From Chloroherpetonaceae bacterium (GTDB taxonomy: Bacteria > Bacteroidota > Chlorobiia > Chlorobiales > Thermochlorobacteraceae): a DNA stretch of 64,000 bases. The first letter of the stretch is position 1. Each line of letters opens with the position of its first letter. The notes beneath the pieces were generated by a model. It was given only the letters and a program-made list of their open reading frames with translations, was not told where the DNA came from and searched no databases. A program made the translations under genes and the position numbers. Of this stretch, positions 16,953 to 25,628 are shown in pieces. Location: positions 132,926 through 196,925 of the forward strand of contig JANRJQ010000014.1 in NCBI GenBank assembly GCA_033763895.1, in the 5' to 3' direction.

Positions 16953-18788
16953 TCAAACCGAAACGGTGAGTGTTTCACCGGGCAAGTTCAATTGGGTTAA
17001 CGCCGTTTCGACTTCCGCCAGCGCAATTTCAAAGGCCTGATGTGCCTCTGGTTTTTCCAGAGTCATTTTCGGAGAGATGATTTTGTAATAGCGAATGCCT
17101 TCCAAAAGATTATCTCGAAAAGTCTTAAAGTAAGTACTTTGTTTTGCAGAGACCAATCGCTCGCTTGCTTCAACTTCCGACTTCAAGTAATTCAAATAAA
17201 GATGCAATTCATTGATAAACAGATGCGGCCGAGTAATATCATTTAGCAAATTGGTTCTACCATAAATATGGCCCACCATTTCTTCAAGTGTTGAAACTTT
17301 GGAAAAAAAGGCAAGATTCGGGCCGGGGCAAAGCGTCACTGAAACAAGGTTATGCGGCTCAGGAACTTGATTTTTCAGGAAGAACGAAGTTGAAAGTCCT
17401 TGGCACAAACATTCCTTTTCAGTAATATTTTCAACACGCTCCGCCACCTCGGCTTCAGAGAGATTTTCTGTGACTTGCACCTCTTTTAATTTAAGGAATT
17501 GATACTCTCGCGAAGCCGTGCAAATTGGCCGCTCGGTGAATTCGGTATTGAATGTGAGGTTTTTATTAAAGCATGCGCTTCCGGGTCTTTCTTTATCGAT
17601 TTTCTCCAAGCGATCTTTGTTTCCGCTGCTTCTTCGGAAATTATAGAATTTCACTCCGAGCGGCGAGGCGTTGCTGAGATAAAAATCCTCGGGCGAAGCG
17701 TTCGAGAGTTCTTGCAATGTGGATTCATCAACATTCGTTGCCTCGGGCACCAATAAAAACGGGCTTCCCCAGCCGGTGCTTTCTACACCATAATAACTCA
17801 GCAAAAATTGATCTTCTTCATAAGTTCCGATTCCGCCTTGAACGGTCACGCGGATTTCGGGTGGCACAGAAAATGAATGAATACCCTTTTGTGCATGTGC
17901 TTTCGAGACTATTTCAAAAAGCTCTTTGCGCAATTCTTCGCGTTTATTTTTGAATTCTTCAAGAATCGGACCAAGCAAAAAGCCATCGGTTGCAAAAGCA
18001 TGTCCGCCGCAATTAAGTCCCGATTCAATTCTGAACTCTGAAATCCACAATCCTTTTTTAGCGAGGAATTTTCCTTGAATCATCGCCGAGCGAAAATCAC
18101 TTACTTTTAATATGATTGATTTTTTCGCCAATCCGGTTTCATCTGGAAAAAATTCGGGAAGTGATTCGGCGTAGCTGTAAAGTCTTGGATTCATTCCGGC
18201 AGAAAAAACAACGGCTGAGCGCAAAGTGCTTTTCACAAAGCCGCGTAATGCGCAAGAGGCATCTGAAAATTCGGGCGGAAGTATCTCGCCATTTGGGGTG
18301 TAATTATTCTTATCAATTTTCGTCATGATATTGACTTCGATCTTCCCCGGTTTAATGGCTGCTTTTAATTCGTTTTCGATGGAAGTTTTCTCTGAGCCTT
18401 CGGGTAAGTAAAGGAATTGATTATAGCGTGCTTTGAGTGGCGATTGTTCAGGGAGCAATTCGAAGTATTTGGCCGTGTCGGTTCCGGCAAACAAAGGCGC
18501 TGCCTTCATTTGGTCTACTTGTGCTTTTAGCATTCGGTCAAGCAAATCAAGGTAATCTTGAATGCGGCGCGCTCGGAAATCGGGTTCTTTCTTAGAGATT
18601 GGAACAACGGGCGAGCCTTCAACGCCGTGGTAAAATTTTCGCACTTCTTCAATCAGATTATCCTCAACGATTGAGACCACAGAGGTAATCCCAAACCGCC
18701 CGACTTTGAGTGGAGAATCGATTGTAAATGCCAATCCCATAACAGGGATATGAAAGGTATGGTATGCGTTCATAGTCACCTCGCTCAT
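16953..18788 (-). CDS. Conserved 611-residue protein, possible FMN-type TIM-barrel enzyme
   Basis: A large soluble protein that I do not recognise as any named enzyme. Residues 255-350 recall nitronate monooxygenase/glutamate-synthase-type FMN barrels: GLNCGGHAF at 257-265 resembles their AGGH motif, and VTVQGGIGTYEED at 314-326 resembles the GGIGT phosphate-binding loop, followed by WGSPFLLVPEAT. The N-terminal VMGLAFTIDSP also suits a barrel start. A Cys-containing region (CLCQGLSTSFFL and TLCPGPNLAF, about 450-490) and a helical C-terminus follow. No signal peptide. It is isolated between the AlkB-like and Ada-like genes. Enzyme class is inference; a structure prediction would settle the fold. 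Confidence 0.5.
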   Translation of the reverse strand: MSEVTMNAYHTFHIPVMGLAFTIDSPLKVGRFGITSVVSIVEDNLIEEVRKFYHGVEGSPVVPISKKEPDFRARRIQDYLDLLDRMLKAQVDQMKAAPLFAGTDTAKYFELLPEQSPLKARYNQFLYLPEGSEKTSIENELKAAIKPGKIEVNIMTKIDKNNYTPNGEILPPEFSDASCALRGFVKSTLRSAVVFSAGMNPRLYSYAESLPEFFPDETGLAKKSIILKVSDFRSAMIQGKFLAKKGLWISEFRIESGLNCGGHAFATDGFLLGPILEEFKNKREELRKELFEIVSKAHAQKGIHSFSVPPEIRVTVQGGIGTYEEDQFLLSYYGVESTGWGSPFLLVPEATNVDESTLQELSNASPEDFYLSNASPLGVKFYNFRRSSGNKDRLEKIDKERPGSACFNKNLTFNTEFTERPICTASREYQFLKLKEVQVTENLSEAEVAERVENITEKECLCQGLSTSFFLKNQVPEPHNLVSVTLCPGPNLAFFSKVSTLEEMVGHIYGRTNLLNDITRPHLFINELHLYLNYLKSEVEASERLVSAKQSTYFKTFRDNLLEGIRYYKIISPKMTLEKPEAHQAFEIALAEVETALTQLNLPGETLTVSV

Positions 18789-18840
18789 TTTAATTCAAAC
18801 TTTTAAAATGTACGGAAATTTTCCTCGAAATACACCGAAT

Positions 18841-19700
18841 TTACTCCCCTGTATTTAGGATGGAAGCTTCTCGGGCGATCATTGCTGCTTTGCGAGTTTT
18901 TCCCCAATGATACTCACCAAAAATTCCGGTAGATTGAATTACGCGGTGACACGGAATGAAATAGGCAATAGGGTTGTCTCCAACAGCTGTCCCGATGGCT
19001 CTTGCCGCTTTTTTATCTCCAATTTGTTCCGCGATTTTGCCATACGAAGTTAACGACCCAAAGGGAACTGAAAGCAGCAGTTCCCAAACCTTTAATTGGA
19101 ATGGGGTTCCTTTGAGATGCAAGTCGAGCTTTGGCAGACTTGTGGCTTGTATTTTGTTTGATCGGGTAAAGAGAAACATTTTAGAAACGCTTCCTTTTCC
19201 TTGAGAGGGGAAGAAATCAGTGTTGCATTTGGAAATTCGTTGGATATCAATTCAAGAAATTCTTTGTGCTGGTTTACAAAAGACGCTCGGCATAAACCGC
19301 GGTCGGTTGCAGCAAGCCCTACAAGACCAAAAGGCGTTTGAGCAATTTCATAATGAATACAAAGCCCTTTGCCGCCGCTTCGAAATTCCGCCGGGGTCAT
19401 TGCAGTGATGTTCACAAATAAATCGTGAAGGCGAGCCGTTCCTGAAAGTCCGGCATTGAAAGAAACATCAAAGAGCGAGGTGGATTCGGTTTGAAGTATC
19501 GCTTTTGCGCGTCTGTAAGAGAGATACTGTTGAAACTTTTTTGGGCTCACACCCGCCCACGCTTGAAACAACCGTTGGAAATGAAATGGGCTTAAGCCAA
19601 GATGCGCCGCGGTTTCGTCAAGCGAAGGCTTTCGGTGCGCTTCCTCAACGAGGAAATGAATGGCCTTTTCAATTTGAAGAAAATGATGATTCTCTTTCAT
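18841..19700 (-). pseudogene. Ada-like AraC-HTH/O6-methylguanine alkyltransferase, frameshifted
   Basis: One gene split into two frames. The first part (from ATG 19700) encodes an AraC-type double HTH (about residues 5-100, PSLDETAAHLGLSPFHFQRL) and the N-terminal RNase-H-like lobe of an alkyltransferase (IAQTPFGLVGLAATDRGLC). In a run of four A (plus 19179-19182) the frame must shift by one base to continue. The second frame carries the catalytic domain: GTPFQLKVWELLL, SYGKIAEQIG, GDNPIAYFIPCHRVI with the methyl-accepting Cys, and GEYHWGKTRK. One extra A there would restore an ordinary protein of about 285 residues. Uncorrected, frame 1 runs to 19092, and the catalytic part could only be made from ATG 19179. 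It may be a true mutation or a sequencing error. The family repairs O6-alkylguanine and activates repair genes. Confidence 0.85.
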
Positions 19701-19780
19701 TTTTTTTTCTCAAGATGCAAACGGGTTTCATTTTATAAAACCCGATTCTTGCGAATTGCCGTTTTGAACCGTGAGAATCT

Positions 19781-20584
19781 TTAGTAGCTCAATTTGTAGG
19801 CTCGCATTTTTTCCCATTCCTCTGAAGTGAGAATTGGGCTTAGGGTATCACTTTTTTCAGACGAAAGACTGAGGATATGTTTTGCTCTTTCTTCCAATTC
19901 GGGGTGAGTGCTAAACCAAGATAAGGCTTGCAAAGACGCCTCGTCTTCATCTTTAAGTTTATAAAGAAACTCGGCCAAGCCTTGTGGGTTAATTCCGGCA
20001 TTTTCCAAAAAGGTTACTGCCGTTTCATCGGCTTCTGTTTCCAATTCACGGTCATACGCCGATGAGGAAAGGGTTTTGGCGATTGCACCCAATTGTTCGG
20101 TTGCAGAATTGTTGCCGCTTGCAGCGGAGAGTAAAAAGGCTAATCCTAATTCTTTCATCAATTTTTTCATCACATGCCGCTTGGCGATATGTGCCATTTC
20201 ATGCGCTAAAACACCGGCGAGTTCCGCTTCTGATTGAACTTCTTTCAGTAAACGACTATTGACCACAATAAACCCGCCCGGCAGTGCAAAGGCATTGATT
20301 TTTGAAGAGCGCACAACAATGACTTGAATTTTTACTGTATCGAGTCCATTTTTTTCGGTTAAGCGAGATATCAACTTCATCACCGGCTTTGTTACAACCG
20401 GCTCGGTAATTACTTCCTCGGTATTTCGAATGGATTTGCGAATCAATTCTCCTAAGTGGGTTTCAGAAGATTCGTTGACTTCTTTGACTTTCAGAAATGC
20501 GCGCCAATCGAGAAATGCAAGCGCTTTCCACATCCCAAAAAAAAGAATGAGAAAAATGGCAATGTCTCTAATCAACCGATTCAT
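19781..20584 (-). CDS. M48 family zinc metalloprotease
   Basis: A 267-residue membrane-anchored M48 peptidase. One hydrophobic segment (about 5-27) anchors it; the catalytic domain follows. The zinc motif is LAHEMAHIAKRH (His128, Glu129, His132) and the third ligand Glu lies in YDRELETEADETAV (about residue 181). Members such as LoiP/BepA/YcaL degrade misfolded envelope proteins. The stretch NAFALPGGFIVVNSRLL before the zinc site is typical. It is not preceded by a lipobox or signal-cleavage site, so a membrane-anchored form facing the periplasm is likely. The gene is followed upstream by the DUF4870-like gene with a 20-bp gap. Confidence 0.92.
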   Translation of the reverse strand: MNRLIRDIAIFLILFFGMWKALAFLDWRAFLKVKEVNESSETHLGELIRKSIRNTEEVITEPVVTKPVMKLISRLTEKNGLDTVKIQVIVVRSSKINAFALPGGFIVVNSRLLKEVQSEAELAGVLAHEMAHIAKRHVMKKLMKELGLAFLLSAASGNNSATEQLGAIAKTLSSSAYDRELETEADETAVTFLENAGINPQGLAEFLYKLKDEDEASLQALSWFSTHPELEERAKHILSLSSEKSDTLSPILTSEEWEKMRAYKLSY

Positions 20585-20604
20585 TTTTTGAGTGAAGATT
20601 CTGG

Positions 20605-21066
20605 TTATGAATTATTGTTTTGGGTGGAAAATTGAAATTCACTTGTTTCTGGTTTGCACAGTAGATTTGTCAAGTTCCCATAAAGCCACCACTCGACATG
20701 AATTCCTTTTCGGGTTTGAACGGCAGTATAAATAGTGGCGATGAATTCTATGAAATTGAAAAAGAGAACGGTTAGGATGTAAGCCACATATTCGTTTGAA
20801 AGCAAGGTTTCAGTAAATAAAATATCCATACTCCACCAAAAACCGACACTATTCATTACCACAAACGAAACCTGTGAGAGAAGGGCCTGTGTGCAATGCC
20901 AGCGCACAAAGTAAGTTGATTTGCGATTGGCCCAATAAAATGCAGCTGTCGCCAAAAGATTGATAATGGGTAATGGAAGACCGGCGATGACCGCCACAAC
21001 GGACATCAAATAACTTGAAGATGCTTTTTCTGACTCCGCAATGCTTGGGCGTAACATGTGTTGCAA
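20605..21066 (-). CDS. DUF4870-like membrane protein
   Basis: A 153-residue protein with about four hydrophobic helices (20-44, 60-82, 90-112, and a weaker one after 120). The arrangement, with FYWANRKSTYFVRWHCTQALLSQ between helices 1 and 2, resembles the DUF4870/Tic20-like family. Function unknown. It lies between a YkvA-like gene and the M48 protease gene, all on the same strand with short gaps, so the three may form an operon for envelope maintenance. Confidence 0.6.
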   Translation of the reverse strand: MQHMLRPSIAESEKASSSYLMSVVAVIAGLPLPIINLLATAAFYWANRKSTYFVRWHCTQALLSQVSFVVMNSVGFWWSMDILFTETLLSNEYVAYILTVLFFNFIEFIATIYTAVQTRKGIHVEWWLYGNLTNLLCKPETSEFQFSTQNNNS

Positions 21067-21096
21067 TTAAATTTAAAGGACTTCCTTGCCAAAGTG

Positions 21097-21345
21097 TTAT
21101 TTATTCAATAGTGGCGAAAGATCTTGACTTTTCGAAGCATTTTCTAATTCAGACTTTTTGGCTCGTTGCAAAATATTCCAAACCATTTTTGCGAAGAGCA
21201 ACAGTGCACCAAAATCATCTGCAAATCCGAATGGCCCAAAAAAGGCTTCAGGGAAGAGGTCAATGGGAGAAATTGCATACAATACCAACACAAAAAAAGT
21301 TGCTTTTTCCCACCCGGTGGCGAATTTCCAAATCTTTTTGAACAT
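21097..21345 (-). CDS. YkvA family (DUF1232) small membrane protein
   Basis: An 82-residue protein with a DUF1232 core: FFVLVLYAISPIDLFPEAF followed by GFADDFGALLLF. The SPIDLxPxxxxxxGxxDD pattern is the family signature. Function is unknown; related proteins are small membrane-associated proteins. It is 30 bp upstream of the DUF4870-like gene. Confidence 0.85.
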   Translation of the reverse strand: MFKKIWKFATGWEKATFFVLVLYAISPIDLFPEAFFGPFGFADDFGALLLFAKMVWNILQRAKKSELENASKSQDLSPLLNK

Positions 21346-21408
21346 GCGTTATACCATTTGGTTTATTGAATTTAAGTAAATCATCTCTACGAAGAATATA
21401 AAAGTATG

Positions 21409-22740
21409 TTAAGGCTCTTTGACCATAGGGGAATCCTCAACATTCTCAAAGGAGGTTTCGTTGCTGCTTAGCAGCACGCCGCTTTCGGGCGTAGGCAATT
21501 GATGCGCCAAATAGATGCACGCAAGTGTTGCAGAGACGGCGATGAGCCCTACCAGCCAATACAGTGTCACCTGCCCGGCTGAATTTTTCCCGATAATCAA
21601 CCCGGCACCAAATGAGCCGATTCCCGCTGCCAATTGCTGCGCCGAGGAATTAAAGCTCATAAAACTGCCGCGATACTTGGGTTCGATAACCGTTGTCACC
21701 ATTGCCGTTGCGGGAACAAACCGCCCGTTCATTGTCACCATAAAAAGCGTTGTGACAATCAGCGCAGCTGCCAGTGGGATTGGTGGAACAGAAGTAATTC
21801 CAATCAGCGGCCCAATCGAGAGAATGGCCATTACAGTAAAGACTTTTCGCTTGCCGAATTTATCTGCCAAAACACCCACAATGCGTGAAGAAAATATTGT
21901 CGCCGCGCCGCCAAAAAAGTAAATCAAAGGGAGATCAGCTTCGGTAAGGCCAACATTTGCAACAAAATACGGGCTGATATAAGGAATAACGGTGAAGCCC
22001 GCAATCATCAGCATAATCATCATCACCAAGGCTTGTTGATGGGTTTTGACTTGGATCATTTCTCGTACGCCTTGAATTTGATGACGCAAATTGAATTCTT
22101 TTGGAAGACTCGCTAAATGACGGTCAACCTTAGGCAGCGAGCGATAAGCCAAGCCCCAGACAATCACCGAAAGCAATGTGAGCGTAAGAAAAACCATTTG
22201 CCACCCGAAGTGATTGGCTAAATAAAGTCCTGCAGGCACACCGGCAATTGAAGCGACTGCAAATGACGACATCAAGGTGCCCATTGCCGCGCCGCGCCGA
22301 TTTTCAGGAATGCAATCGGCGATTATCGAAAGTGCCTGTGCACCCATTACGCCGCCGAAAAAGCCGGCTACAACTCGCGCCATCGCGAGCAAATAGGCTG
22401 TCGGAGCCAAGCCGCATAAAAGTGTTCCAATTGAAAACCCTGCGTATAAAAAAAGAAGTGCCTTGCGCCGTTCGAAACGGTCAATAAAAAAAGAGGCAAT
22501 AAATCCGGAGATGCCTGCGCTAAAAGTGTATGAGGCAACAATCAACCCGAAGCCTGAAGCAGAAATGTCAAAAACCCTCATTAACTGTGGGCCTAAGGGC
22601 ATCATAATCACAAAATCCAACACATTGGTAAATTGGATTGCAGATAGGGTTAAAAGCAGGAGCCATTCACTTCGCGGTGCTTTTTGAGACGGTGTGATTT
22701 TTATCGATCCCGAATCCTGCTCGGGTAAACTATCTTTCAT
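21409..22740 (-). CDS. MFS transporter, AraJ/YdhP-like
   Basis: A 443-residue major facilitator protein with twelve hydrophobic segments. The first helix has FTNVLDFVIMMPLGPQLMRVFDIS, the typical start of the DHA1-type AraJ/YdhP subgroup. The helix 2-3 loop holds IDRFERRKALLF and the helix 8-9 loop ADKFGKRKVF, the two halves of the duplicated MFS motif. These pumps export small molecules such as sugars, drugs or nucleosides by proton antiport. No regulator is adjacent. The gene is transcribed divergently from the DUF2064 gene across 142 bp. Confidence 0.9.
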   Translation of the reverse strand: MKDSLPEQDSGSIKITPSQKAPRSEWLLLLTLSAIQFTNVLDFVIMMPLGPQLMRVFDISASGFGLIVASYTFSAGISGFIASFFIDRFERRKALLFLYAGFSIGTLLCGLAPTAYLLAMARVVAGFFGGVMGAQALSIIADCIPENRRGAAMGTLMSSFAVASIAGVPAGLYLANHFGWQMVFLTLTLLSVIVWGLAYRSLPKVDRHLASLPKEFNLRHQIQGVREMIQVKTHQQALVMMIMLMIAGFTVIPYISPYFVANVGLTEADLPLIYFFGGAATIFSSRIVGVLADKFGKRKVFTVMAILSIGPLIGITSVPPIPLAAALIVTTLFMVTMNGRFVPATAMVTTVIEPKYRGSFMSFNSSAQQLAAGIGSFGAGLIIGKNSAGQVTLYWLVGLIAVSATLACIYLAHQLPTPESGVLLSSNETSFENVEDSPMVKEP

Positions 22741-22882
22741 AGGTGATCCAAATTTTTTATTTCGCTAAGTTAAGCCTTTCATTTCGGCTTTTTGACGGCT
22801 CAATGTTAATTCTCACCGTCTTCTTTGATGTGAATCGAAATAAGTTGAGCTTCTCTTACAGACTATTGTTCAATTTTTCTTC

Positions 22883-23623
22883 ATGAGCATTTCAATCAAT
22901 TCCAAAAACCGTGCTGCGATTCTCATATTTTTTAAGGAACCGATTGCGGGTAAAGTGAAAACGCGCTTGCAGCCGCAGCTTTCAGCAGAGCAGTCCGCGG
23001 AACTGGCCCATCTATTTTTGAAAGAAACCTTACTTGAAACAAAGAACGCTTTACTTACCCTTGAACGATTGGGAATCACCACAGATGTCTTAGTTTTTGG
23101 AGATTCTACTCCCAATACGGATTTCCATTTTTCACTTCTTGATTTTCTTTATCCGTTCCGCACGCTCTTACTTCAACAAGTTAAAGGCGGGTTAGGAGAG
23201 CGAATGTCTCATGCGTTTCATCATGCATTTGAATTGGGTTATCGCGAGGCGGCCATCTTCGGGACAGATTCACCCGATTTACCACTTCAGACTCGCGTTC
23301 AATCGATCCTTTCACTTCGAAAGGGAGAGGCAGAAATCGCAATCGGGCCAACAGAAGATGGCGGGTATTACACCTTAGCAATGAACCGATTTCACCCTTC
23401 TCTCTTTGAAGGCATTACTTATAGCAGCCATTCAACTTTTGAGGAAACCCTTGCAAAAGCTCAAAGCTTAAAGACAACGTTGACACTCTTGCCGATGTGG
23501 TATGATATCGATGCATTTGAAGACCTTTTGCGTTTGAAAATCAATGTTTTTTCAGCCAATGCTAAAAGCGAAAACTTACGCTTGATTCGGGAGTGGTTTC
23601 TTAAACGCAGTGATGATTTGTAA
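22883..23623 (+). CDS. DUF2064 / TIGR04282-type nucleotidyl or glycosyl transferase
   Basis: A 246-residue GT-A-like protein of the family named for arsenosugar biosynthesis (TIGR04282). Features: FFKEPIAGKVKTRLQPQLS near the N-terminus (the KTRL nucleotide-binding motif), GGLGERMSHAFHHAF near residue 108, the FGTDSPDLP motif (about 133-141, the divalent-metal Asp pair) and GPTEDGGYYTLAM near residue 158. The family is often next to a TIGR04283 transferase and arsenosugar methylase genes; none is seen here, so its product is open. It stands alone and converges on the small membrane protein gene at 23641. Confidence 0.82.
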   Translation: MSISINSKNRAAILIFFKEPIAGKVKTRLQPQLSAEQSAELAHLFLKETLLETKNALLTLERLGITTDVLVFGDSTPNTDFHFSLLDFLYPFRTLLLQQVKGGLGERMSHAFHHAFELGYREAAIFGTDSPDLPLQTRVQSILSLRKGEAEIAIGPTEDGGYYTLAMNRFHPSLFEGITYSSHSTFEETLAKAQSLKTTLTLLPMWYDIDAFEDLLRLKINVFSANAKSENLRLIREWFLKRSDDL

Positions 23624-23640
23624 GTGAATCTTCTGTCGGC

Positions 23641-24210
23641 TTACTTTTCTTTGATTGAATCGGAGGTTGAAACTTCTCTTTTTTTTAGAACGGTATTTAG
23701 AATTAAAAATGCACCCAGCATTCCAATCGCACATCCAATAAGAATACTTCCCCACATTGTTAAAGTTTTACTTCCACTTGCACGCAAAATGAGTCCGGGC
23801 AGACTGATTTCAAGATAGAGCGCGAAAAGATTGTTCACCACCGGAACAATTTTTGTGATTACTACTGAAAGCGCCGACCCCACCAAACCCATTGGCGTTC
23901 CTCTAATGATTGCTTTGAAAAACTCTTTGGGATTAAATTCAATTGCAATCGCATCCTTTTCTTCCCACACTTTTGGAAGTGCACTCGCAAATAGAACGGC
24001 AAGAAGCAGCCCAACCCCACCATTAATTAGAATAAAAATGACAGAAAGACTTCCATCCTCTCCTTTAACAATCGCATTTGATTCGCTTACTTGCTTGACT
24101 TCAATGCCGTAGTTCGTGATTACCCAATCAAGCCCGGTGAGAATAAGAAAGGGAATGGCGAAGATGAGAAATGAGGCAAGAAAAGATGGTGTTCTTTTTC
24201 GTCCTATCAT
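23641..24210 (-). CDS. Integral membrane protein of unknown function
   Basis: A 189-residue protein with four hydrophobic segments (about 10-30, 55-80, 105-130, 150-172) and a charged C-terminal tail. No known motif recognised. Its start overlaps the stop of the upstream L,D-transpeptidase gene by 4 bp (ATGA type), so the two are translationally coupled and may act together at the envelope. Confidence 0.6.
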   Translation of the reverse strand: MIGRKRTPSFLASFLIFAIPFLILTGLDWVITNYGIEVKQVSESNAIVKGEDGSLSVIFILINGGVGLLLAVLFASALPKVWEEKDAIAIEFNPKEFFKAIIRGTPMGLVGSALSVVITKIVPVVNNLFALYLEISLPGLILRASGSKTLTMWGSILIGCAIGMLGAFLILNTVLKKREVSTSDSIKEK

Positions 24211-24989
24211 TTGCTTTTTTCTACCAACGATACGGCTTCGTTATACCTGTGTTGCAATGCTCTCCAGAATACAAGCAAATCACTTTTTTGTGCATATTCT
24301 TGCTCCACCCGCTGCATCTTCTCAGTTGTCATTCGAAACGGAAAAAGATAAACGGGGATTTCTTTTTGCCCGCTTGATTTGGCATACACGGCAAGGAGAT
24401 AAATTTCTTTGATGAGGTCATCGGTCATTGGCAAGCAGCCGATGGTCACACAGTCGCCGTGGATGTAGATATCGCCGCCGAGCTTTTGGGCTTTGCTACG
24501 CTTGCGATCTTCCTTATTGGGGTAATTGAGCCCGAGCGAAAGATGAAAGTTGCTCTTGGGGTTGAAGTGTGCAATGTGATAACGGCCTTCAGGCACTTGT
24601 TCATCACCTTCTTGATTTTTCGGCCCAAGTTCACCTGAACGAGCGCAAACTTTGTAGGTTTTCAAGATTTGGTACTGAGGCACGGCGGGCGGTTTCGCAT
24701 AGACTTCGAGAATCTCTTCTTCTTTAATGTGCACCATCATGATTTCGATAGAATCCTTTCGAAGTCTATTTTTTTGGAGAAGATCGGCCAAGAGTTGTCC
24801 TTTTTCCTTTTCAGCATCTCGAACGCGCTCAAACTTGAGCTGTTGCGAAAGGAAACTATCGTCTTGAGCGATTTCAGTCAATGGAGAAGCGATGAATACG
24901 GTTGAAAATTGAAGCAACGTTGTAAGAAGAAAAATAATGTAAATGAAAGGCAAGGCTACTCGTGTCATTATGAAATTTGAGAGATTCAT
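24207..24989 (-). CDS. L,D-transpeptidase (YkuD/ErfK family)
   Basis: A 260-residue exported enzyme. A hydrophobic signal/anchor (about 10-35) precedes a charged spacer, then the YkuD domain: strand VYAKPPAVPQYQILKTYKVC, GPKNQEGDEQVPEG (the substrate loop), and the active site GGDIYIHGDCVTIGCLPM with His177 and catalytic Cys185. These enzymes make meso-diaminopimelate cross-links in peptidoglycan or attach lipoproteins to it. The C-terminal 60 residues are helical. It is coupled to the downstream membrane protein gene. Specific reaction (3-3 cross-link, lipoprotein attachment or other) cannot be told. Confidence 0.88.
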   Translation of the reverse strand: MNLSNFIMTRVALPFIYIIFLLTTLLQFSTVFIASPLTEIAQDDSFLSQQLKFERVRDAEKEKGQLLADLLQKNRLRKDSIEIMMVHIKEEEILEVYAKPPAVPQYQILKTYKVCARSGELGPKNQEGDEQVPEGRYHIAHFNPKSNFHLSLGLNYPNKEDRKRSKAQKLGGDIYIHGDCVTIGCLPMTDDLIKEIYLLAVYAKSSGQKEIPVYLFPFRMTTEKMQRVEQEYAQKSDLLVFWRALQHRYNEAVSLVEKSK

Positions 24990-25015
24990 TTTTTTGATTG
25001 GCCTTATGTTTCTTT

Positions 25016-25432
25016 CTAACCTTCAAGCAGTTGATAATCCAAGTGCATAATAAAGCCTCGTTCCGATTGTTCATAATGCCCCACGCCTTCAATACCTTTT
25101 AGTTCTCCCCGGCCGGAGTCTTTCACGATCGCAATATCACCCATAATTTTTCCTTCATCATACAATCCGATTTCTGCAATCAAAAAGCTTCCTTGCTTTC
25201 CATCCAATTTTCCACTGAAATGAATAAAGCTATGATAAAGACATCTTGATTTATGACCATCCTTTGGGTCTTGAAATTCGTAATACATTTGTGAGGTTAC
25301 TTTTCCGGTTCCTTCCAAATTTCCGGTGAACTGATAGGAATAAACCACAGAGGTAATTTTATTTTCGGGCGAGGTTTCAAGCAAGGTTTGTTCTTGCCAA
25401 TCGTGAACAGTGATGCTGCCGGTTGTATGCAT
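25016..25432 (-). CDS. DUF3224-like protein
   Basis: A small beta-rich soluble protein with the DUF3224 pattern: TTGSITVHDWQEQTL at the start, FTGNLEGTGKVTSQMYYEF, then FSGKLDGKQGSFLIAEIG, and IVKDSGRGELKGIEGVGHYE at the end. From ATG 25432 it has 138 residues, which matches the family length. A longer frame to 25642 exists and would overlap the glycosyltransferase stop by 14 bp, but its extra 70 residues do not look like the family, so the shorter start is preferred. Function of DUF3224 is unknown. Confidence 0.75.
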   Translation of the reverse strand: MHTTGSITVHDWQEQTLLETSPENKITSVVYSYQFTGNLEGTGKVTSQMYYEFQDPKDGHKSRCLYHSFIHFSGKLDGKQGSFLIAEIGLYDEGKIMGDIAIVKDSGRGELKGIEGVGHYEQSERGFIMHLDYQLLEG

Positions 25433-25628
25433 ACAGTTTTGGTATTGAATGATGAATGTGATGATGCTTTTGGAAGATAATGAGAAAATGAATCGCTCAA
25501 AGTGATATATGTCCTCTTTAATGGATCTTATGAAAGCGTCAGGAGCGATTTTTTTTAGGTCTATGGATCGTAATTGTCCTTCAAGTATTGCCGTTTTAAC
25601 GAAGGCTGTTATTTCATTGTAGAAGACG

